Part shown: piece after piece, positions 9,537 through 10,000 of the stretch
Layout: each line of letters begins with the position of its first letter
Position numbering within the stretch: position 1 is the first letter of the stretch
Assembly: GCF_964340395.1 (NCBI RefSeq)
Contig: NC_135569.1
Location: 14,618,519 to 14,628,518 of the forward strand
Direction: 5' to 3'
Source: Glandiceps talaboti
Lineage: Eukaryota > Hemichordata > Enteropneusta > Spengelidae
Length of the DNA: 10,000 bases
Notes under the pieces: generated by a model
Seen by the model: the letters and a program-made list of their open reading frames with translations, nothing else
Database searches by the model: none
What the model was told of the DNA's origin: nothing
Program-made: the position numbers and the translations under genes

Positions 9537-9803
9537 GTGAAATTCGACTGGGCATGTCGTTAGTCGAACGTATGCATGTGTTAAGTTTGTATGGTTAGCT
9601 AGGTATTACAACTTAGTTGTTTAGCCTTAACTAGTCTTCTTACCTGGTTAATAGGATGGGACAACATGTAGTATCTTACAAACGATTATAATTCTTTTTC
9701 AGATCTATACCATGGTATCTGAAATGGATTGAGTATCTGTCATATTATCGCTATGGTTACGAAGCTTTAATGATCAACCAATGGCATGGAATAGACGATA
9801 TAG
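211..9803 (+). CDS. ABCG (White-type) ABC half-transporter, partial, 11 internal exons
   Basis: Seen: eleven exons with GT/AG borders and matching phases join into 382 codons plus one base with no stop. In order they give the Walker B/D-loop ([13 protein letters not shown]), the H-loop ([10 protein letters not shown]), the ABCG linker motif [11 protein letters not shown], an amphipathic stretch before TM1 ([14 protein letters not shown]), TM1-TM5, and [20 protein letters not shown] followed by INQW. Known: ABCG proteins are half-transporters with NBD-TMD order that dimerise and use ATP to move lipids, sterols or small metabolites across membranes. White-type members pair with Scarlet or Brown in insects to load pigment precursors into granules. 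Inferred: the GGF..N and INQW motifs are closer to White than to ABCG1/4 or ABCG2, but the substrate and partner cannot be read here. White-type proteins are about 650-700 residues, so more than half is present. Walker A, the signature motif, TM6 and both ends lie outside. No frameshift or lost catalytic residue is visible. Confidence 0.95.
463..528. repeat. Inverted repeat (stem-loop)
   Basis: Arms CGTTGGTGGCGCTCT at 464-478 and AGAGCGCCTCCAACG at 513-527 pair at 14 of 15 positions, with one more T-A pair outside and a 34-nt loop. The right arm shares AGCGCC-Y-CCAACG with the palindromic element at 2011-2097. Confidence 0.75.
814..850. repeat. (TTG)n / (GTTT)n microsatellite
   Basis: About eight TTG units run directly into four GTTT units, followed by T- and G-rich sequence. 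Confidence 0.9.
1140..1314 (+). CDS. Exon 2: end of NBD and start of linker
   Basis: The acceptor is CGCTTACAG before 1140 and the donor is GTATGT at 1315. One base completes the Ser codon split across intron 1, then 58 whole codons follow. The peptide [20 protein letters not shown] is the typical ABCG stretch after the H-loop (family pattern L-M-A-E-G-x-x-A-Y/F-x-G). It is followed by [18 protein letters not shown], matching the ABCG pattern C-P-x-N-x-N/T-P-A/T-D-x-x-x. An ATG at 1147 opens a longer reading frame but is internal to the protein, not a start. Confidence 0.95.
1315..2338 (+). other. Intron 2
   Basis: A 1024-bp phase-0 intron. It contains a candidate cryptic exon at 1450-1573 and an 87-bp palindromic element at 2011-2097. 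The remainder is AT-rich and shows no conserved coding potential. The short frame on the minus strand near 1596-1784 has no family features. Confidence 0.9.
2011..2097. mobile_element. 87-bp palindromic element, possible minimal MITE
   Basis: The two halves are inverted repeats meeting at about 2052. The centre is GGCCATGATCTTT / AAAGATGTTGGCC, and the outer arms GATACG..TGTCG..GCCCCCAA mirror CGTACC..CGACA..TTGAGGGC. TA is present on both borders (2009-2010 and 2098-2099), as expected for a TA-targeting transposon. There is no coding capacity. Calling it mobile is inference from the palindrome, the TA borders and a related solo arm at 3402-3430. Confidence 0.55.
2339..2422 (+). CDS. Exon 3: NBD-TMD linker helix
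   Basis: The acceptor is CTCATTATTGCAG and the donor is GTATGT at 2423. It is 28 codons, phase 0 at both ends: [13 protein letters not shown] and then [15 protein letters not shown]. The position and pattern (I-C-D-x-F/Y-x-x-S after the NBD) match the poorly conserved linker of White-type ABCG proteins. It was chosen over the overlapping longer frame because only this frame joins exon 2 and exon 4 in phase. Confidence 0.88.
2423..2938 (+). other. Intron 3
   Basis: A 516-bp phase-0 intron. Small hairpins occur at about 2504-2521 (GTGCC/GGCAC) and near 2614-2640 (CGTAAAA/TTTTACG). A run of nine G at 2775-2783 may be error-prone in sequencing. No coding signal is seen. Confidence 0.85.
2939..2985 (+). 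CDS. Exon 4: short charged linker exon
   Basis: The acceptor is TTCTGTTAATTAG and the donor is AAG|GTGTGT at 2986. It is 47 bp: 15 codons plus AG, completed by G of exon 5 to give Arg. The peptide [15 protein letters not shown] is hydrophilic and sits just before the membrane domain. The exon is too short to be called on similarity alone. It is supported by the clean splice sites and by being the only piece that restores phase between exon 3 (phase 0) and exon 5 (phase 2). Confidence 0.82.
3402..3430. repeat. Solo arm related to the 2011-2097 palindrome
   Basis: TAAGACACGTCATGTC followed by CGCCCTCAACGG aligns with TAAGATACGTTGTGTC and CGCCCCCAACGG of the element in intron 2. A matching right arm is not evident downstream. 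Confidence 0.45.
3517..3872. repeat. 4-bp-period mosaic microsatellite
   Basis: Successive blocks with the same 4-bp spacing: (TGTC)n 3531-3558, (TGTT)n 3559-3610, (TGTC)n 3611-3660, (GTCC)n 3661-3673, (GTTC)n 3673-3689, (GTTT)n 3690-3733 and (GGTT)n 3734-3859, then a short TGTC/GTTTT end. Neighbouring blocks differ by one base in the unit. Confidence 0.95.
4033..4138 (+). CDS. Exon 5: connecting/amphipathic helix before TM1
   Basis: The acceptor is TTCTAACAG before 4033 and the donor is GTAAGT at 4139. After the Arg codon split across the intron it encodes [18 protein letters not shown] and then [17 protein letters not shown]. The pattern Y-K-x-x-W-W-x-Q-F-x-x-L-x-W-R-S-W is the ABCG-conserved connecting helix that packs against the NBD, followed by the start of TM1. 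Phase 0 at the 3' end. Confidence 0.96.
4139..5759 (+). other. Intron 5
   Basis: The longest intron, 1621 bp, phase 0, interrupting TM1. It contains copy A of the foldback MITE (4852-5228), a CTCF-like motif at 4493-4506, AT-rich inverted repeats at 5531-5579, and a hairpin at 5704-5722 (arms TCACGAC/GTCGTGA). An 80-codon frame at 5494-5736 has no recognisable domain and is treated as chance. No missing exon is expected, since GAM joins directly to [11 protein letters not shown] as in the family. Confidence 0.9.
4852..5228. mobile_element. Foldback MITE, copy A
   Basis: It is similar over its whole length to copy B at 8361-8741, in the same orientation, with shared runs such as GATACTAAGAAAAACATTTG and TTGAATGGTTTATTTCA. 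The left end is TA|CAGTGAATTTCAC. Inside, TTTCTGTTTGATACAATCA (left) is repeated inverted at the right end (5183-5205). The arms continue inward, for example TTGCTACATTTTGTCT against the complement of the right half. The right terminus has decayed, so that border is approximate. No coding capacity is credible; short frames here are chance. Confidence 0.8.
5760..5891 (+). CDS. Exon 6: TM1, first extracellular loop and TM2
   Basis: The acceptor is CCATATTTGTAG and the donor is GTATGT at 5892. It is 44 codons, phase 0. [12 protein letters not shown] completes TM1 (family pattern G-x-I-Y-F). [16 protein letters not shown] is the loop and TM2 start, as in the ABCG N/D-x-T/S-G-x-Q-N-x-x-G-x-L-F pattern. 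NQT at 5805-5813 is a possible N-glycosylation sequon on the outer side. A longer frame starting at 5852 runs into the downstream microsatellite and is in the wrong phase. Confidence 0.95.
5892..6439 (+). other. Intron 6
   Basis: A 548-bp phase-0 intron. Its 5' part holds nested inverted repeats (5940-6098) and its 3' half is the (ATAC)n/(AC)n microsatellite. Only 33 bp, with a pyrimidine-rich tract, separate the repeat from the acceptor. Confidence 0.92.
6117..6406. repeat. (ATAC)n / (AC)n compound microsatellite
   Basis: ATAC units at about 6117-6198, a short GCGCACACAC interruption to 6215, ATAC units again to about 6279, (AC)n to about 6320, then ATAC units to 6406. The open frames in several phases come from the repeat. 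Confidence 0.97.
6440..6532 (+). CDS. Exon 7: cytoplasmic TM2-TM3 loop
   Basis: The acceptor is TTTTTCATTGTAG and the donor is GTAGGA at 6533. It is 31 codons, phase 0. The peptide [20 protein letters not shown] then [10 protein letters not shown] matches the very conserved ABCG segment E-x-P-x-F-x-R/K-E-x-x-x-x-x-Y-R-x-x-x-Y/F-F-L-x-K-x-I/L. This forms the coupling region and elbow before TM3. The (ATAC)n microsatellite ends only 33 bp upstream of the exon. Confidence 0.97.
6533..6836 (+). other. Intron 7
   Basis: A 304-bp AT-rich phase-0 intron. A small hairpin (AAAAAGT/ACTTTTT, 3-nt loop) lies near 6743-6759. Nothing else stands out. Confidence 0.92.
6837..6894 (+). CDS. Exon 8: TM3
   Basis: The acceptor is TTATTACAG and the donor is GTACGC at 6895. 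It is 19 codons plus one base, encoding [19 protein letters not shown], a hydrophobic span that begins with the LP pair conserved after K-T-I-A-x in ABCG proteins. The last G joins GA of exon 9 to give Gly. Confidence 0.94.
6983..7320. mobile_element. TA-flanked MITE with ~45-bp terminal inverted repeats
   Basis: The left end is TA|CAGGAGAAATGAAGTTG, and the right end is the inverted complement, CAACTTCATTTCGCCTG|TA. The first 24 bases match at 22 positions. Similarity continues through GTGGGAAATGATG against TTGGGACATGATG. TA dinucleotides at 6981-6982 and 7321-7322 fit a Tc1/mariner-type target duplication. At 338 bp it has no transposase and would need one in trans. Confidence 0.85.
7431..7696. 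repeat. (GTAT)n microsatellite with GCAT block
   Basis: GTAT units run with two interruptions: a perfect 14-bp palindrome ATATGTATACATAT at 7517-7530 and an (ATGC)n block at about 7569-7596. The unit is the reverse complement of the ATAC unit in intron 6. Confidence 0.97.
7938..8015 (+). CDS. Exon 9: TM4, first part
   Basis: The acceptor is TATCTATCAG and the donor is GTTAGT at 8016. It is two bases, 25 codons, then one base. The peptide [20 protein letters not shown] then AAVAC matches the ABCG pattern G-L-x-x-x-x-x-x-F-F and the TM4 helix. Reading through the donor meets a stop at once (TGT GGT TAG), which supports splicing here. Confidence 0.93.
8041..8132. repeat. (TG)n microsatellite near the exon 9 donor
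   Basis: A degenerate TG-rich start, then pure GT at 8072-8132. It begins 26 bp after the exon 9 donor. UG repeats in RNA are known binding sites for TDP-43 and CELF-type proteins. Confidence 0.95.
8361..8741. mobile_element. Foldback MITE, copy B
   Basis: The 381-bp element is bordered by TA at 8359-8360 and 8742-8743. The left end CAGCGAATTTCAAAATACC matches the complement of the right end, CAGTCAATGTCAAAATACC, and both continue into AGCT..CTGTTTGATAC. The arms stay partly complementary to near the centre (for example GCAGAAACCAA and TGCTACATTT in both), giving a ~170-bp imperfect stem. Ends and target site fit the Tc1/mariner superfamily. No transposase is present. Confidence 0.88.
9174..9279 (+). 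CDS. Exon 10: end of TM4 and TM5
   Basis: The acceptor is TTTGTATGCAG and the donor is GTAAGT at 9280. It is two bases, 34 codons, then CA, completed by A of exon 11 to give Gln. The peptide [20 protein letters not shown] then [14 protein letters not shown] aligns with White-type G-x-x-I-S-C and P-F/I-x-x-x-G-G-F-F/Y-x-N. Three consecutive Cys replace the usual single Cys, an uncommon local feature. Confidence 0.95.
9280..9702 (+). other. Intron 10
   Basis: A 423-bp phase-2 intron splitting a Gln codon. Its centre is the (CA)n/(TC)n compound microsatellite at 9369-9535. Confidence 0.92.
9369..9535. repeat. (CA)n / (TC)n compound microsatellite
   Basis: (AC)n 9369-9390, (TC)-rich to 9415, (AC)n to about 9462, CTCTCTCTC to about 9478, then (AC)n to 9535. 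It lies 90 bp after exon 10. CA repeats in RNA are known hnRNP L sites. Confidence 0.96.
9703..9803 (+). CDS. Exon 11: re-entrant region before TM6
   Basis: The acceptor is ATTCTTTTTCAG and the likely donor is ATAG|GTGAAT at 9804. It encodes [20 protein letters not shown] and then [13 protein letters not shown], the ABCG-conserved I/V-P-x-Y-x-x-W-x-x-Y-x-S-x-x-R-Y-x-x-E-x-L-x-I-N-Q-W segment of the re-entrant helices. The 5' border is firm. The donor is reasonable but weaker, since the frame stays open past it until TGA at 9902-9904. Confidence 0.92.
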
Positions 9804-10000
9804 GTGAATTTCATCTTATAGTCAATCTCAGGAGACATCGTCGAAACTATAAGTGTTTAGTTAGACACGTGTTTTATAGTCAATCCCATGAAACACATGG
9901 CTGAAACTGTACGTATTACAGTTTATCTTCGATGCAACATTATGGATATATACTATAATTGACTTCAAACATGCCGACTCATTACAAATGAAAATAGAAT
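9804..10000 (+). other. Intron 11 (partial)
   Basis: Probable start of the intron before the TM6 exon. It contains two diverged direct copies of a unit with 58-bp spacing (TATAGTCAATC at 9817 and 9875). The next exon lies beyond the window. Confidence 0.7.
9815..9930. repeat. Two-copy diverged tandem repeat, 58-bp period
   Basis: TTATAGTCAATC-Y-CA with a downstream GAAACT recurs 58 bp later. Similarity is clear over about the first 35 bases of each unit and fades afterwards. Confidence 0.5.

Noticed and set aside
9325-9540. His-Thr and Cys-Val repeat frames
   Set aside because: They are translations of the (CA)n/(TC)n microsatellite.

Overview
This window is a piece of animal nuclear DNA. 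It holds the middle part of one protein-coding gene on the + strand, split into eleven short exons (47-175 bp) by introns of about 0.3-1.6 kb. The evidence for a metazoan is the GT...AG introns with perfectly matched phases, the long compound microsatellites, and small non-autonomous DNA transposons with TA target sites. The texture resembles a marine invertebrate genome (for example a mollusc, brachiopod, hemichordate or amphioxus). The sequence alone does not fix the species.

The gene is an ABCG-subfamily (White/ABCG) ATP-binding-cassette half-transporter. Joined, the exons 211-377, 1140-1314, 2339-2422, 2939-2985, 4033-4138, 5760-5891, 6440-6532, 6837-6894, 7938-8015, 9174-9279 and 9703-9803 read without a stop for 382 codons plus one base. 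They run from the Walker B/D-loop of the nucleotide-binding domain, through the H-loop and the linker, to membrane segments TM1-TM5 and the start of the last extracellular loop. The start codon, Walker A, ABC signature, TM6 and stop codon lie outside the window. The closest family resemblance is to insect White-type proteins (GGF-x-x-N before TM6, then INQW), but orthology is not proven.

Layout: 1-210 intron; 211-1314 NBD exons 1-2; 2339-2985 linker exons 3-4; 4033-6894 exons 5-8 covering the amphipathic helix and TM1-TM3; 7938-8015 TM4; 9174-9279 TM5; 9703-9803 the re-entrant/extracellular region before TM6. The rest is intron.

The introns hold five large microsatellites: a 4-bp-period mosaic at 3517-3872, (ATAC)n/(AC)n at 6117-6406, (GTAT)n at 7431-7696, (TG)n at 8041-8132 and (CA)n/(TC)n at 9369-9535. 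They also hold two copies of a ~380-bp foldback MITE with TA target sites (4852-5228 and 8361-8741), a second unrelated TA-flanked MITE (6983-7320), and an 87-bp palindromic element (2011-2097) with a solo arm elsewhere (3402-3430). No second gene, RNA gene or CRISPR array was seen.

The most notable structure is that complementary microsatellites sit on either side of exons: (ATAC)n and (GTAT)n bracket exons 7-8, and (TG)n and (CA)n bracket exon 10. The pre-mRNA could therefore form long intron-intron duplexes that favour circular RNAs, exon skipping or RNA editing. This is inference from sequence, not an observed function.
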